A stretch of 64,000 bases of DNA from Brachypodius melanocephalos. Taxonomy: Eukaryota; Chordata; Aves; Passeriformes; Pycnonotidae. Positions 29,201 to 44,200 of this stretch are shown one piece after another; position 1 is the first letter of the stretch; the number at the start of each line of letters is the position of its first letter. Under the pieces are notes generated by a model. The model worked only from the letters and a program-made list of their open reading frames with translations, searched no databases and was not told the origin of the DNA. Location: assembly GCA_013398615.1 (NCBI GenBank), contig VZSR01002420.1, positions 1,142,510 to 1,206,509 on the forward strand, written 5' to 3'. The position numbers and the translations under genes were made by a program.

Positions 29201-32200
29201 AGAATGCTGGCAGTGGCTTCGTTAGAAACCAGAGAGCCTTCCTATGCCAAGAACAGACACTAAAATCTCAGACAGTTAATGCAAGAACAGGATAGAGAGG
29301 AGTGAGAATATTCTGAGATTTTGAAAACATACTCTCACCAAGTGTGGACTGAAAGGTTCTCAGAAAGGGCCAAATGAAATATTTCATTTCAGTGTTGACA
29401 TTCTTTTAACTAAAACTTATTTCTAAACTGAAAACAACTCACTGAAATAATCAAAATTCCCACTTTTACACGTATTAGAACTGGATATTTCAAGAATTTC
29501 AAAACTATTTCACTTTTTGCCCCCCAAATACAACATGTGCGACAAGCAAACCTCCCTTTCCATCAGGGAAAGCGAGGGCTTGGACAAATCAGCATTTTCC
29601 AACGCTGTCTTTATTCAGAGAGCTTCCAGCCATTTGCACTGAAGACATTTTTCATAGTAATTTACTGGTTGTCTTAGGACAAATGAGTTCTGAAGTTCTA
29701 TGTCTGCATCAGCTATTGACGCACACAAACATATTCCTCCAATTATTCCATATGCATGCAGTGCCTCACCCTATTTCATTTTTATAACTGTGCATGCTTA
29801 ACACATTCCTTCTTTGCAATGTCCAAAACTATCTTTGCATTCTCAACAAGAAACATATTTCTCATTCACACATCTTGGGCCAAACCCAGATGGTATTAGT
29901 TTCCTACAAGGGTATTTCCTGTATGTCTGAATTGTCAACACGGCTGTGGATTGCCATCATTCTCCTCTTATATACAGATCCTAGTCATGGAGAGCAAACC
30001 GTATATCCTCCACCACCCTGGTTTTTCCACTTGGCACATTTCATAAAAATATTCACGTCTCTCTTCAAAATATTAATATTTTTCTCGCTATTTTAGTTGA
30101 GAGGTAAAGACAAGACCTATATGAGGGATCCACAAAAAATGCTTGATTATTTTATCTTCCTCAGGTGTTCGTAAAATGTCTGTGGAAAATGTCTGGATAT
30201 CTCTGGATTTATTTACTCCTCCTTTTCAGGTAGCTGGCAAAATACATATATTTTTTAAGACTTACTGAAAGAACTAAAATAATTTGAGTGCTTAAGGCAG
30301 TATTTAAAGCCAAGCTTAACTGCAGCAGTGTAGGTAAGTTGCTCACTGGCCTTTCTGCCCTTGGACTGCTCAGCTCCTGGGGCACTGGGATTGGCAAAGA
30401 ACCAGAGAGAAAAATCCTTGGACAATATCAGAGAATTCAAACACATTATTCTTCCCAGCTCCCATTCAATACCTTTTCAGAAATGTGAGGGTTCAATGCT
30501 GAAATGCATTTCTGACCCAGGTTCAAACATCATGCACATGCATGATTTTTGTTGAAGAAATGCAATCATAGCCTTTTTTGAATTATTTCTGGCTGCATTT
30601 GTACCAGGACTCCAAAAAGTACAGTCCTTGTATTTCAAGGAGCTTGATTTTAGATAACAACTACAATTTCAATGCTCACACTCACATGTGGAAGCTTAAA
30701 ACTCAGTAGTAGATGCTGGACGTCTAAATGGGTTTTGTTTGCATTTGTGCCAATACAACAAGACCATTTACTTTTTTTAACAGCTGAATGGCCAAAGAAC
30801 GTAGGTATAAACAATTTCAATACTGAAGTAAGAAGACATAGCACAGTGGCCTAGCCTTCATCCAGTAGTGCTGTTGTATGTCTGCTGGTGAAATCTTGAA
30901 GAACACTTACAAAGCTTCTAAATACAAAGTCTGACTTTGCCCGTTATGTTTAACTTAATAGTTACTGAGAAAATCAGCAACACATGCAGCCAGCATTTGC
31001 TTTGAAGATATGACACATTATTATCAAAACTATGCTGAATGCTGTTGCTAAATATAGGCTGAAATATGCCTCTCCATGCATCCAGATTTCAGAGTCCAAA
31101 AGTTCTTTGGATATTAGAGAGCAGAATAGCATTTGCTTTATCACTAGGATTTGCACACACATTATTTGGCTGAAAAATAGTGACATGTTCCCATCTTTTG
31201 GGGCCTGCAGGCAAAGCCTCACATTCTACATGGTGTCTCTGCGCCCAGGAGAGAACCTCAGACAACATCATAGGTGGAATATAAGCATTGATTGCAGTAA
31301 ACCTTTTCTTACCCTTCCTATCTCACTCCTGTGTTTTTATGCTGCTTGAACTTTTATCCTTCAAATTGTCTCCCACTCCCCTACTAAAAACCATTCAGAT
31401 AATGTAATTTTCCAGTTTCTTACAATAAGAAGAAAAGGAGATTTGAAATATCTTGCAGAAATCATTTTAAAGCTTTTCCTAAGTACCTTCAGAGCCTTAG
31501 TGACTAAGGCCAGAAATTTGCTTAAGAAATAATCTTCAATGAAGAAGATTACTTTTATATTTACAGCGAAGATGAGCATCATTTTGATAAGCCATGGAAC
31601 TCACTCTTCTCTCAAAACAGTGACAGAGCTCATAAAGGCCACAGTTTAATCCAGGTTATGTTGCAAACATGAATGATTATCATGGAAATACTTGGCAGAG
31701 AAATACAAATGGTGTGGACTGAATGGAGTGCCTCTAGCCCTTTATTAATCTTTGGCTAAAGGTATCCTGTTGAAGGGGTGTTTTTTAGAATTCTTTTAAC
31801 CATTTCTTTTGCAAGATGCAGACTGCTAGCAACTTCTGGCACTTGCTGAGCAAGTTGTAACATCCATTAGCATGCAGACAACAGTAAGGACATGGAGACC
31901 AATCTAGGCAGAAATCTAAAGCTTTTTTCCTTCAAGCTGGCTGTGGTTTTCTGCGTTCTCCCTCAGCCCCACAATATTTAGTACATAGCTCATGTGAATG
32001 AACCATTCCTTTTGCAACCAGAAAAAGCAAGTATCTGCTCTAGTAAGTGACAGTTCAGCACTGAGAGGCAAAGGAGAAAGGCAGAATTGTTTGTAAGAGT
32101 AATGTCATCATGGCATGTTCTCATTTGCATCCCTCTTTTTTGAAACTAGCTATTTTTAATGCCTACAATTAGACAGATCAACATTTCTGGTTTTAATTTA

Positions 32201-35200
32201 ACGCAGAGAGTATGATAATTACTGTTATTCTGTTCTGAATTATATCCCTAAATTTCCATATAAAGTGGTCACGGTAAAACAGCATGAATTTGTTTTCGAT
32301 TATCAGAGTATAGAATTTGTTGTAGGTTCGTTCATTTTACATAAGCACTGTCAAATTTGCTCTGTGTCACCACACATCCTTTTTTTTTTTTCCCCTTTCT
32401 CAGCAGAAAAGAAAGTAAGTCTTGTAGCTCATTTAAAGTGCAGTAGACTTTTTTCTGGACCTTTATTAAAATTAGCTGCTCAGGAAGATCTTTTTGCATG
32501 GTAGTAGGATTTCTATTTTTCCATAGCATTTTTATCCATAGGAAGGAAAAAAGTGACAGCAGTGATTGGCTGAAATGTCATGCCATTTAAAAAAAGGAAC
32601 TTTTGTAACTTATGTAACTTATGTATACTTATGTATTGAATTGTAATTCTTAGAGTCTTTTGACAACTCTCTGCCGTTAATCTGTATTTTAAACAAAATG
32701 AAAAATTGTACTAAATGTGCTAGTGAAAAATAAAGATAAGTTTTATATACACAGTGAGGGAAGAAGAGCATAAGAAAACCAGAAAAGATGGCTGAAAGGA
32801 TCATAGTCAAATTAGAGCATTGGTAGAACAGCAAGTCACTAATAAGATTATTTACATTGTCAGTGTGTTTACAGAAAAGTAAAGTCAGATAGCATCAAAA
32901 TAGGGTGTAAGTTTTAAAAAGACATTCTTAATTGGAAGAGTAAAGTCACAGTTTTGGTGACTGGGAAAAAGGATTATTAGTGTCTTGTCATCATGTCATG
33001 TGTTTGTGAATGTTAATGGAACATAGTCTGTTCTCTGTGGGGCGTCATCTGAGCCAATTTTATTGGACTGCCCACTGAAAGAGAGTTGTAAAATTTGCCT
33101 TTATCACAGAAGTGGCATGGAGAGGTGGGTAAAGCTTCAGAGCAACAGAAAGGAGGAGGAAAAAAATACAAAGGTCATCAAGTCTATTCTCCCCTATTAA
33201 TGAAGGATTTTCATGGTCAGTAAATTTCTGGACACTTACTGCATTCTCATTCACTGGAAGGAAGCTTTCTCGCTTTCCTGGAAGGCTAATTCTGCAGCAC
33301 AATAGACCTCAAACCAATGCAGCAGAAAACCTGTCAGGGAAAGACAGTCTGTAGTGGAAGAATGCTGAAGAGGAAAAGTGTAGGAGAGCAGATATGCCAA
33401 ATAAATAAATAAAAGACCAGAAATGGAGGCGTGCCAGGGAAGTGAGAAGGAGCATGCTTATTTTTTACCTTCCCATAGTGGCCTCCGCTGGTGAACCACT
33501 CACTGAGTTGCTGGTGGAATGTAAAGCTTCCTTGAAAATAAATCCAGCTGGGGACAGAGGTGGAATCACCACCTGTGTTCCCAGAGGATAAATGCTGCTT
33601 ACAGCTCAAGAGGCCTCTGTGGTGCAGGAAAGTGTGTAATTCACACCTTCCTGAGCCAGCTTTACTGAATGCAATAATCATCTGGTCTTTATTTGAATCT
33701 CCCTCTTCCGGGACTGATTTCCACTGTCTTCTGTTATTCCAATTCTCCTAAAGCAGTGCAGTACATAAAGTTTCTCAGTCCAGATGCAGACCTCACATGG
33801 GCTCATGGCCACCTCCTTGCAAGCACACTTGTAGCCATATGTCACTCTGCCCAAAACCTCTCAATTATTGGCTGGCTCTGGGCAGTCTCAAAGCTTTCAG
33901 CTGCTCCCAACCAATAACTGGGAGAGTTGCGAAAGCAGGATTCCCGTTGTACCAGCAGAGTGTGAAGGAGGCAAGCTGTGGGTTTGTGTTGGGCTGGCAT
34001 CTGCATTTATGAGTTTCATGTACTTTCTTTAGGAGGACGGGAAGAAAGAATTGTATTATCAGGGGACGAGGATTGTCATTTGGATTAAACTAAAGACTTG
34101 CCCAGCAGAACAGCAAAATCTGGAGTTGAGGAATTAAAAAAATAAGTACAGAGGACTAGGACTAGAAGTGAAAGGTCCTGCATTTAGTGACTGGTGTCTT
34201 CAAAGGACTGTGAAGGTAAGGAAAAGAAAAAAATTATCCCCCATGTCAAAATTTTGTCTTTGCTGCAACAAAAGTAAGAAGAAAAAAAGAATTAGGCTTT
34301 AAGTTCTAGTGCTATCAAACATCAGAACAGCAAACTTTGTGATGGTTGCACTTTGGCCATTTCAGCTAAATCTTGCCCTGCACTTAACTGAATAAAAAGT
34401 ATCTCTAACTTCAGTAGGTTTTGTGCCTAAATTCAAAGTCAGAGTATAGCCCTTTAATTATTTCCCATGTATAAATTTAATTGTAACGCATTCCTGTACC
34501 TAAAGTTATTTTAAAGTCAAGTATTAAAATAGGGCATTTGTTGAAATCAGTAAAAACTAATGAAAATGTTTTTTAAAAAATCCTTAGATAACTACAAAGC
34601 CCTTTATAAACAAGGAAAAAAGTGAAGCTGTGCAACACAAGAGGAAAAAGGAAATGCTTTGGAGATAGGGTCTAGTATGTAGACCATACTGAGCCATGAC
34701 ATCAGTGTAATTATTTTCCCCTGAGGTAAATGTCTTATGTTACAAATCCTTCCCTTGCCAGAGGCCTCAGGCCCCACAGATAGCAAAGCACTGGAGTCCT
34801 CAGCACCTAAGAGGTCTCATGGCAGCTCTGCTCTGCAGCCTGCCTGCAGCCTAGACAACTTCTGCTCCTTTCATTCTGTGTTTGCTGGATTTCCACCAGT
34901 CAGGGGCAATTCCCTCTTGGGGAGCTCAGAATTGGTGGTGCAGCTTGAAGGGCAGGGTGTACCTCTACAGCAGACCTTGGCAGGCTTCTGCTTCTGCTGG
35001 AGTCACGTTTCTGTCCTGTGCTGGGGCCAAATTTCCAAAACATGGCAATTAAGCAAACACTTCCCACTGAGAAGAATACCTGACACTGATCTTCAGCTCT
35101 CCTGAATCTCATTCTGAAAAGTTCAGATGGTCCTGCCTGATAAGAGCTTTTACCCTTCACCAATGTTTTTTACAAATAAAACTCCTTAAGATCACTTGGT

Positions 35201-38200
35201 AAGGTGTATTGGTTATGCTATTTATTACATTGGAAATAAACAAAATTAAAGGTGATTATATTACTTCAATGACTTACTCAGCATTTGTGCTATAAGAATA
35301 GATGAAAAAAATACATAAAGATATTAGGGTTAAAATACTAAGTCAGTGTTGAATTTGCATATTTTAAGCACAGCCCCTTTTAAAAAAGGTTGTTACTCCA
35401 TTCTAACATGAGAGTGAGTTTGTCCAGACAAAAAAGTCAAGTATAAATATCATTATATACCATATATATGCACATCATAATAGTACTGTTAAGTATAAAT
35501 ACCATTATTTTATAGGTATTATATAAAGAGTGCATTTCAAAATCAATTTGAAAGGAAAACTTGGAATATGCTACCTACTTTGTTTACTATTAAGCCACAC
35601 AGAGTAATGGAAATAAATGGTCATGTCTGGTTTTGCTTACTAGCATTAATTACTACTAAAGATATGTAATTAAGGGTCATACCTACAATATGATCTATTT
35701 TTAAATTAAATAATTTAAAATACCAGTTAAAGCATTCCTGTGTGTTTCTCTGTATTTACTATATGTAATAACACATATATTGACATAATTAAATGGCAGC
35801 ATGTCTTAAAAATAAGTGTAGCATATGTTTCTGTATTATAGAAAAAGTATAATATCTTAATAATATAATAAAGCTTTTGTCTGTAATATCAGAGGTATAC
35901 CAGAGTACATTTGAAAGCACCCAAATTGGAAGCAGAGCCCACTTCTAAGTAGTGGTTCCATGAAAATAGCAGCATTCCATAAAAATCCAGTATTCACATG
36001 CCTCACTTCTAGTGTTCACATGCAAGTTACTTCTCTTAGTGTTAGGTCAAAATGCAAAGTGGATCATTTGGTGCAGTTGTTTAACATTTTTACAAGTGTA
36101 AATATATTGTAGCAGAAATTAAAACACAAAAAGAGGTATCAAAAATATCCTTCAGTTGAGACCACATACTGCTGCAATATACTTTCAGAACTGACATAAT
36201 GTAGCTAAACAGCCCTTTAAAAATGAAGATTATAGAAACACTTTGTTTTAATGTTTACTTGGCTTTGTACTGACTTTATGGAATTCTGATTAAATTATTT
36301 TCATGGCTGTGGTCTTACACTGGACCAAGCTGGGGTTTAAGGGTCCAAGGGTCCTGGCCCAAGGAAATCAGTTTTGAAAGAAGTGTGGTACTGGTGCAGA
36401 AGGTGTCACAGCCAAGAACGGGAGAGGGGAGCGTTCAAGCCACAGAGCAACACAGACAGACATCGAAAGTGGGAGCTGCCAGACTTAGTTACAACATGAA
36501 TTTCACATTGGCCCCCGTCCACAGTATGTTTAAGTAATTAATACTCATTTCAGCCAACCATCACTCTTTGTCTTCAACAGACATCCCAATGGAATACAAA
36601 GATTTGTCTCATTCTTGCCCTTCCTTATACAACTGACAAACATTAATGGTTATTCCATCAAATAGTGCAGAGCAGAATCTCATAGAAGCTGCTTTGTCAT
36701 CTACAGTTTGTTGGTACTGGTTTCATGTGAAGGGAAGCTTTCAAAGAAAAGGATGTCAATAACCTTTTAAGCTGCCAAGAAGAAGATACAGATATTTGAC
36801 ACCTTCTATCCACAGGAGAGACTGTAAAGCCTGGGATACTGGTTTCACATTGAAAGTCCATTGATAAAAAAAATTAAAGTGACGAGTATTCTATGGAGGA
36901 AGTCTGGGATTTTGTACATAATTATTTGGTTTGATCGTACTAAAATAACTGCTCCTAAGGGATTTTGTTGGATATCTCTCCATTTACCACACAGCATATG
37001 AGACAACACTACAGAAAACTATATACTTTCTGGCATATAGAGGGCATTTCAAAAGCTATGGAAATTGTGGCAGGGATTTAGTTGGGAAGAACAGGTTTGC
37101 CAGTTAGTGATAAAGTTGAAAATACACATGAAGGATCAGTTTCCAAAACCAGGAAAATTAAATGTGGAAAAACTCATCTGGATTCTAGTTGAACATGAGC
37201 CAACTAATAGCTTGATGCTGCACTGATTTCAGTATCTTGGAGGGATATTCATGAAGTTTTTATTAACTGCATGAGTAAACAGAGTCTTTAGAATGAAATA
37301 TGTCTGACTTTGAAAAACAACAGTGGGACTTTTCAAGAAGCAATAGAAACAATCTACAAAGTGATAAACTGCTCTCTAACAATCATGCAGGACAGCAATG
37401 AATAAAAGTCACGGCCTGATCCTACCAATGCAACTTGCCATAGTTACTACTTTGCAGGTCCCACGTTTCGTTCATTTTTCAAATTCTTGCTTCATGTGTA
37501 CTTCATTAAAAGCTCTTAATTTAATTTTCACCTGTTTACGCTTTCAACAACTTCACTTTCACACTGAGACGGCTGCCATGGCATCAAGCACTGCATAAAA
37601 TCTTCAGCTCGGCAACAAAAAGATCTTTTCTTACTAATACTTTCAATAACTCACCTTGCATGGCAGACCTAGTGTGACTCACTGACATTCCTAGGTCCTT
37701 AAATGAGTTGAACTCATCTCTCAGGAGAAGAAATAGGACTGTCTTTGTCTGGGCACAACAGATAGAATCATTCATTAGGAATCTTTGAAATATGCCTTTC
37801 TGTTCCCAAAGTAACTGATTTCCCTCCCTTTGCTTCAGACTTTATCAGACCAACTTGGTCAAAACTCTTAGAAACTCAAACAATAATATCTACAATCAGT
37901 TCAGACTCAGCTGCAGAATTATTTTTGGCTCATAAGGGAGAAAGAGCTGGATTGGCAGTCCCTTCATCCATGATGACTGCAACTGATTTGGCAGCTCTTA
38001 CTAGACTTTCAAAACTAACCTCTCTGATAACCTCCTGAAACTAAATTTTCTAGCAAACAAACTAGCAAATTTTGTCTGCCTCTAAATCAGCAGGATCCAG
38101 ATTTCATTGTACAAATGTGTTTGTATGGAAATCTCTTGACCTATTTACATCTCCATTTCTGACTCAGGTTTCTCCTTGGTGGTTGTGATTAAAAAGGAAG

Positions 38201-41200
38201 TACGGCAATCATGTTGAATTAAAATAAATTAAAGCTGTGCAATTTCCCAGTTAGGCCCTTTGTGGGATGACTTTCAACAGGAAGACGTGCCCATCCATCA
38301 CTCTGAAGTGCAAATACATTCTAAAAGCTTCTTTCTCTCTTATAATTTCAAATTTCATAATTAGTTACCTTGGGTGTGGTTAGAGTTGTGAAACGTCGTC
38401 TCCTTATGGGTGCAGAGCTGCAGCAGTTGAATCTCCAACAGAGTCACTGGTTCTAGTTTTGAAGGGCTGGCAAGTCCTGATTCAAACCCCCAAACATCTA
38501 TCACCTTGTGAATAATCACATATATTAACTGAATTTGAGTTGTTAACTATGTGCTGTGTTTATTTCCGTGCCTCAGCTTTGCTCCCTTTATTGCCTCAAG
38601 AGCAACAAATGAATCTAAGTTTTATTCTTCATTTATACAAATACAGTTTTAGGCATAGTAATAGTACATACACTTTTTAGAAGCTTTTTAGTAGCCAAAA
38701 AGAAAATAACCTTCTATTTAAGTTCTATTTGCATTGTCACAGTACATTACATGGATTGGATGCTTAACATATAACTGTACTAATCTTCATGGCAAACATA
38801 ATAACAAAAGAAAGTTGTTCTGAGATTTTTCTATTTTTACTTTTAAAAAAATAACAAAAAACCTTTCCAGTGAGGGACCACATGTAAAACTCTGGTTTCT
38901 CTGCACACAGACCAAGGCTGCTTATTACCTACAGTACACCAGCTATGATGAACAGACCACCATAGTTGTGACAACTGATGTTGCTGCCTCCAGGGTAAAA
39001 CAAAGGTTTACATATTACACAAGCAATTTAACTGTTTTCTAAACATATTGCCAAGACAGTGGGAGTTGGCAGCCAGCACTGTGTTTTAGGTTTTGGATAC
39101 TTGGATTAGAAGTGACTGCTGATTATAGACCTTTTTATTCGTCTTCTACGAATTACAAGCAACCTAGTAACCCAGCAAAGAATCCTTCACAGCACTTAAA
39201 CTTGTCTTCATGGCTTCCCAAAGATTACATACACAAATCACTCCACAAAAGTGGCATAACAGACTTGTGCATAGATAGCTACAGAAGGCAATTGTCTTGT
39301 TCTAACTCTTAAAGACTTCCCCAAAGTGAAATGTTTTATAATCCTTTTTGTGCAGTAGTCAGGAAAGAAAGAAAAGAGTTTGGGCAAAGATTATCCACAA
39401 GAAAGAAACTTTTTTTTTTTTTGGGTTCCAGCTGAAACACAATAAAGAACATAATTAACTTCACAATTCTTTGTGTTTTTCATTTGACTGCAGGGAGGAG
39501 ATGAAAGAGGACTGTTAAGCCTTGCATTCCACCCCAATTACAAGAAAAATGGAAAGCTGTATGTGTCTTATACCACCAACCAAGAACGGTGGGCTATTGG
39601 ACCTCATGACCACATCCTTAGGGTCGTAGAGTACACAGTATCCAGGTATCAGTAGAAGTCTAAAATTAATGAACTGTATTTCTCAGCAACTTCTGCACTT
39701 TGGTATTTCTGATTTCTAAAATGAATATGAGGTTTACAATGTATAAACTTGCGCACCTGTAGAAAAATTATTGTGGATTTATTTCGAATAGTTTTGGAAT
39801 GACAGTAAGTTCACTTTTTTTTTTTAAGACTTTTTTTCAGTTATTCTGTCACTTTTTAATTAAAATTACTTCCTACTTATTGTGTATAGGCAGCAAAGTA
39901 ATTGTTTGTGAATGCTAGAAAATTGAAACTTCTCAGAAATAACTGTTAGGCATTTTTTCCACCAAGTTACAACTTCCACATCTCAAAGTATAATTTGAAT
40001 GAGTCAAGTGTATTTTCAGAAAGAAGAACGACGGTAGTGAACTTTGAAAACTGTGTTCATATCTTTAACTTGTAGGAAAAATCCACACCAAGTTGACATG
40101 AGGACAGCAAGAGTGTTTTTAGAAGTAGCAGAACTACATCGAAAGCATCTAGGAGGACAGCTGCTGTTTGGCCCAGATGGTTTCCTATACATATTTCTTG
40201 GAGATGGCATGATCACTCTAGATGACATGGAGGAGATGGATGGTTTAAGGTACAAAAACTACCAGTGGATAGACTTCTATTATTGTGCTCAAAGGCCTCT
40301 TTGGCTCAGCAGAATTGCAGGTGCTCCTGTGGTTTTAAAGTATTTTTTAAGTATAAGGATATACTCAAAACGCAGACCAGAGGGCAATTGCAGTGTTTGG
40401 TTTTAAATTAATGGAATGGAATTAATTTAAACATCACATCTTTTCATGTTTATGAAAAGAGTTTTGGTGCTCTTCTTCTACTTCTCCTTTCCTCCATCAC
40501 AATCACAAATATAAGTTAAAACATTTTAGTTTCTTCTGTTTCATATAATGAAAAAGTTCTGAATCCTTACAAAAAAGTGTCAACATCTCCATTCAAACAG
40601 TACAATTTTTTTCTCACTTGCTTTCTATATAATTAGTCTTTGGATCATATTGTGACTAGAAATCACTGAATTCAAGAGTAGGATCCAAAGTGCGAGCAAA
40701 AAGCACTTTGTAATTACAAAGTGATTAAATCCATAGTTGCTCTAGATGACACACAGTATAAAAGTTAGCAGCCTTATATTCGAGGCCCTAAACAATTTTG
40801 ATATTTGGAAAGTTGTTCCTATGACCAAGTTGCTTCCCAACAACATAGTCAAGGGCATTTTAGTCTGCACATAACAAGGCAAGATATTTGCCAATCTGAT
40901 TCTTAGACAGCTCTGCCACTCTTCTTTGGATTTGCATCCACCATGAAATCAATCTCTATGTGATTAATTAGTAAAATAGGTCGTTTATTTTGCTGGTTTA
41001 CTCTAATATTATCTGCAGTAAAATATGTTTAAAAACACAATTATTTTACCCTCCAACTCTCTCAGTGATTTTACAGGTTCTGTATTGCGCCTGGATGTCA
41101 ATACTGACCTGTGCAATGTCCCTTATTCCATCCCACGGAGCAACCCACACTTCAACAGCACAAACCAACCTCCTGAGATCTTTGCACATGGACTCCACAA

Positions 41201-44200
41201 TCCAGGCCGGTAAGCAAGGTTCGATTAAACTGAAGTTACTCTGGAGCAGACACTGTTTTCAACCAGGTTTTTGTTGTTTTGGGGTTTTGTTTTGTTTTTT
41301 TTTAATACAGTCAGGCAGCAATATTTCAATAATAAAAGCACTCGTGAACTTTTTGAATCTTCCACTCCTCCACCTCCACACATATGTCACAGTTAGAAAC
41401 AAATGTACATTGGCAAAGGGGAAAGAGAAGAGCATGTGCAACCACTACAAGTCAAGACCAAAATGACAGAAATAAAGGATTTTTAGTTTTAACTAGTAAT
41501 AAAATTACTACCTTTGTGAAAGAAAAGAGCTTAAAGCAGAGAGGTGGTAAAGTGCAGCTGAGATGGGAATCTTGACTGGGAAAAAAAGGCACGTGGAAAA
41601 CAAATGGGAACATCTGGTGATATCTAAACAATAGCAAGGAGGAGAACAATGCTTTAACTAAACAACACATAATTCAGCAAATTAGGTGGGTGGTAGTACT
41701 GACGTGACATTTAAAGTCATGGTTTGAAAAAAATCAGAAAGTCAAGTTGTTCAGATAAGGACTTGATTCTTGGACCTTTTAATAGTCCAGAATTCCTACA
41801 CCATATAAGTTCATTCAGCTTAAGGCATTGTTCTTTTCAGGTGCTATAGTGCAGACTACTTTGTATCACTAGGGAAAAATAGGGTTTTTTCACATTGTAT
41901 AGAAATGGTGTAGGAATGGGAAAGTTGTATTATCTCCTGTATATAAATCTAACACATTTCTCAGGTATTTTGGCTCAGCATGAAAGAGGTCCCCCAAATG
42001 AGTGGACACAACAAAGAAACAATAACACTTTAAAATGTAATGCTTCATATTGATAACTATATGTTATGAACTCACCTTTCTCCTGGATTTTCTCTTTTTT
42101 TGTTGTTTTAAAGGTGTGCTGTGGACAGGCACCCAACAGATGTAAACATCAATTTAACTATACTTTGTTCAGATTCAAATGGGAAGAACAGATCTTCGGC
42201 AAGGATCTTACAAATAATAAAGGGCAAAGACTATGGTAAGTTCTATCCAGGGTAAAGCTGCTGGCAACAGTCAGGTTCTATGTCCATGGAATAATAAACA
42301 GAAAGCAGAAGAGAATACATAAAGGCCTGTATGGCCATGATAGGAAAGTTACAGCATAGATAGGATAGACAACTTATCGGAGATAGAAGTGAAAAGTTCT
42401 GTCTTTACAACAGAAAACTTCAGTGTAGAAGCAGATGAAAGATGCAGGCCAAAACCAAATTGAAATGACTCAACTTTGTTCTTGGTGGTGTAGAATATCA
42501 TGTAAATGAGATTTAACAAATTTGACTAGTTGCTAGTCTGTCAGAGATCTCACTGTTGCTGTATATTTTGGCTCATAAAGAGAATATTTTGGAATATCAG
42601 GAAATGATGAAAATGTATTCTTAGTCTTTCACAAATAACCTTTTAAGACAGAGAATGGAAACCTCATGTAATGTGCCTCTTATAATGGAAAAAGTGAGAT
42701 AGAAAACAACAGACCACAACCAAACAGGGAAATGACTGAGCTCTGTTTAAATGTTACTAAAAATAAAAAACTTAGAAAAAGGCACCATGCTACTACTTCA
42801 TAATAAATGACTAGTTTAGATTAGATTACAAGAAGATAAATACACTCAATTAGGGACTTTAAAATATTAAAGTGCTTCATGCTCTCCCTGATTGCCAGTC
42901 ACAATTTGTTTGATGTTTAACTGATGCTCACCAAGATCCCTTGCTAGTTCAGGCAGGCCAGGTGACACTTCCTCTGAGCTATCACCTGCCTTGACTGCCC
43001 ATTTAGCAGCTTGTAAATTCCTAATGGTAACATGTGATAAATGCCAAAGTGTGTAAAGGCATTGAGAACCCGCCTGTCACCTGGAATGTAGCATTTCCTT
43101 TTCTAATTCACATCCCTAGGTTCTCCCACCTGTACTTCCCTTAAAAGCAACGCAGCTGTGCTGGCTGGCACAACAGTACACAACAGCATAACACAATTGT
43201 ACTACTTCAGTTATTGCATGGATTTTCTGTGTCCATTTTATAAAAGCCAAACCAAAGAATAATATTTGGTTAACCACTGCTCCAATGGAATTTTGACTGC
43301 ATCCTTATTGCAGAGTAAACGAAGCAATATTGTGTCTATCCAGAGCAGCTTGCCAATATTAATACTAGGCTGTGGGTCAATGGCTTCAATAAAAAGAGTT
43401 CACCATCCTTTTCTCCCCCATAAAATTTCAGCTGTAACTCATGTAGAACAGTCTGGGAAATGCATTTATCAAAGACTTGCAGATAGCCCTCTGACCAAAA
43501 AAGATTCCTATTAAAAAATGGTCTACTGCCTGTGGCTTTTTTAAAAGTTATGCAGCTATCATGTCAAATGGAGCCAACTTGTACCCTAAGCAGTATTTGA
43601 TTGCATGAATAGGAACACATACACTGAAACTTCCTTGAAGAATTGTTTGATAGGACTAAACTCTGTGGTTTTGTGAAATAAAAAAGGGGAAAAAAAGTAT
43701 AAGAGTTGCAACTACTACAGCAGCATAAAATAAATTACCATGAGAAGACACACCCATTAATAGTAGTGTTTTGTGGCATATAACACACATACCATGTTTA
43801 AAACTGTGATTTGGAAAGTTTCTCAAACCATTGAAAGGGTTTCAAAACTAATTCTACTGAAAATCACTGGAATTTCAGCACTGGACTCTACAGTGAATGG
43901 GAGTTATTTTGTTCCTGAAGTTGAGGAGATCTGCAGATCAGGAGTTTGCAGACTGGATTGACATGTAGAAATTAAAAGCAGTAATCACATTGATTTCAAA
44001 GGAATCCCAGCCTAATCTTTATGTAGTTTTATTCTCCTGGTTTGTGCACATAGAAGAAATCAATTATAGCCTCTCCTTTTGAAATCTCTAATGGATTATT
44101 TCACAAACAGACTTTGTTGTAATTTTCTGATTTTTTTTCTTTTTTAACATCTCATTTCTGGCAACACACCTTGAATTCTGAGGAATCTTTCAATGGACTT

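Larger units (their letters stand above)
6314..39493 (+). other. HHIP intron 4 (33.2 kb)
   Basis: Large phase-0 intron. It contains CR1 fragments at 12533-12706 (+), 22130-22515 (-) and 28430-28625 (+), a decayed LINE ORF2 relic at 19144-19770, an (AAT)7 repeat at 7246-7266 and a T20 run at 27155-27174. It also holds two unconfirmed exon candidates, at 7495-7728 and 38911-38994. GC-richer patches with no family I can name lie at about 6640-6970 and 25390-26000. The remainder is AT-rich with only short open frames of no recognisable family. Confidence 0.85.

Noticed and set aside
40990..41466. 158-codon + strand open frame, the longest in the window
   Set aside because: It overlaps HHIP exon 7 in a different frame and runs into the intron; the real coding frame there is DFTGSVLRLD.
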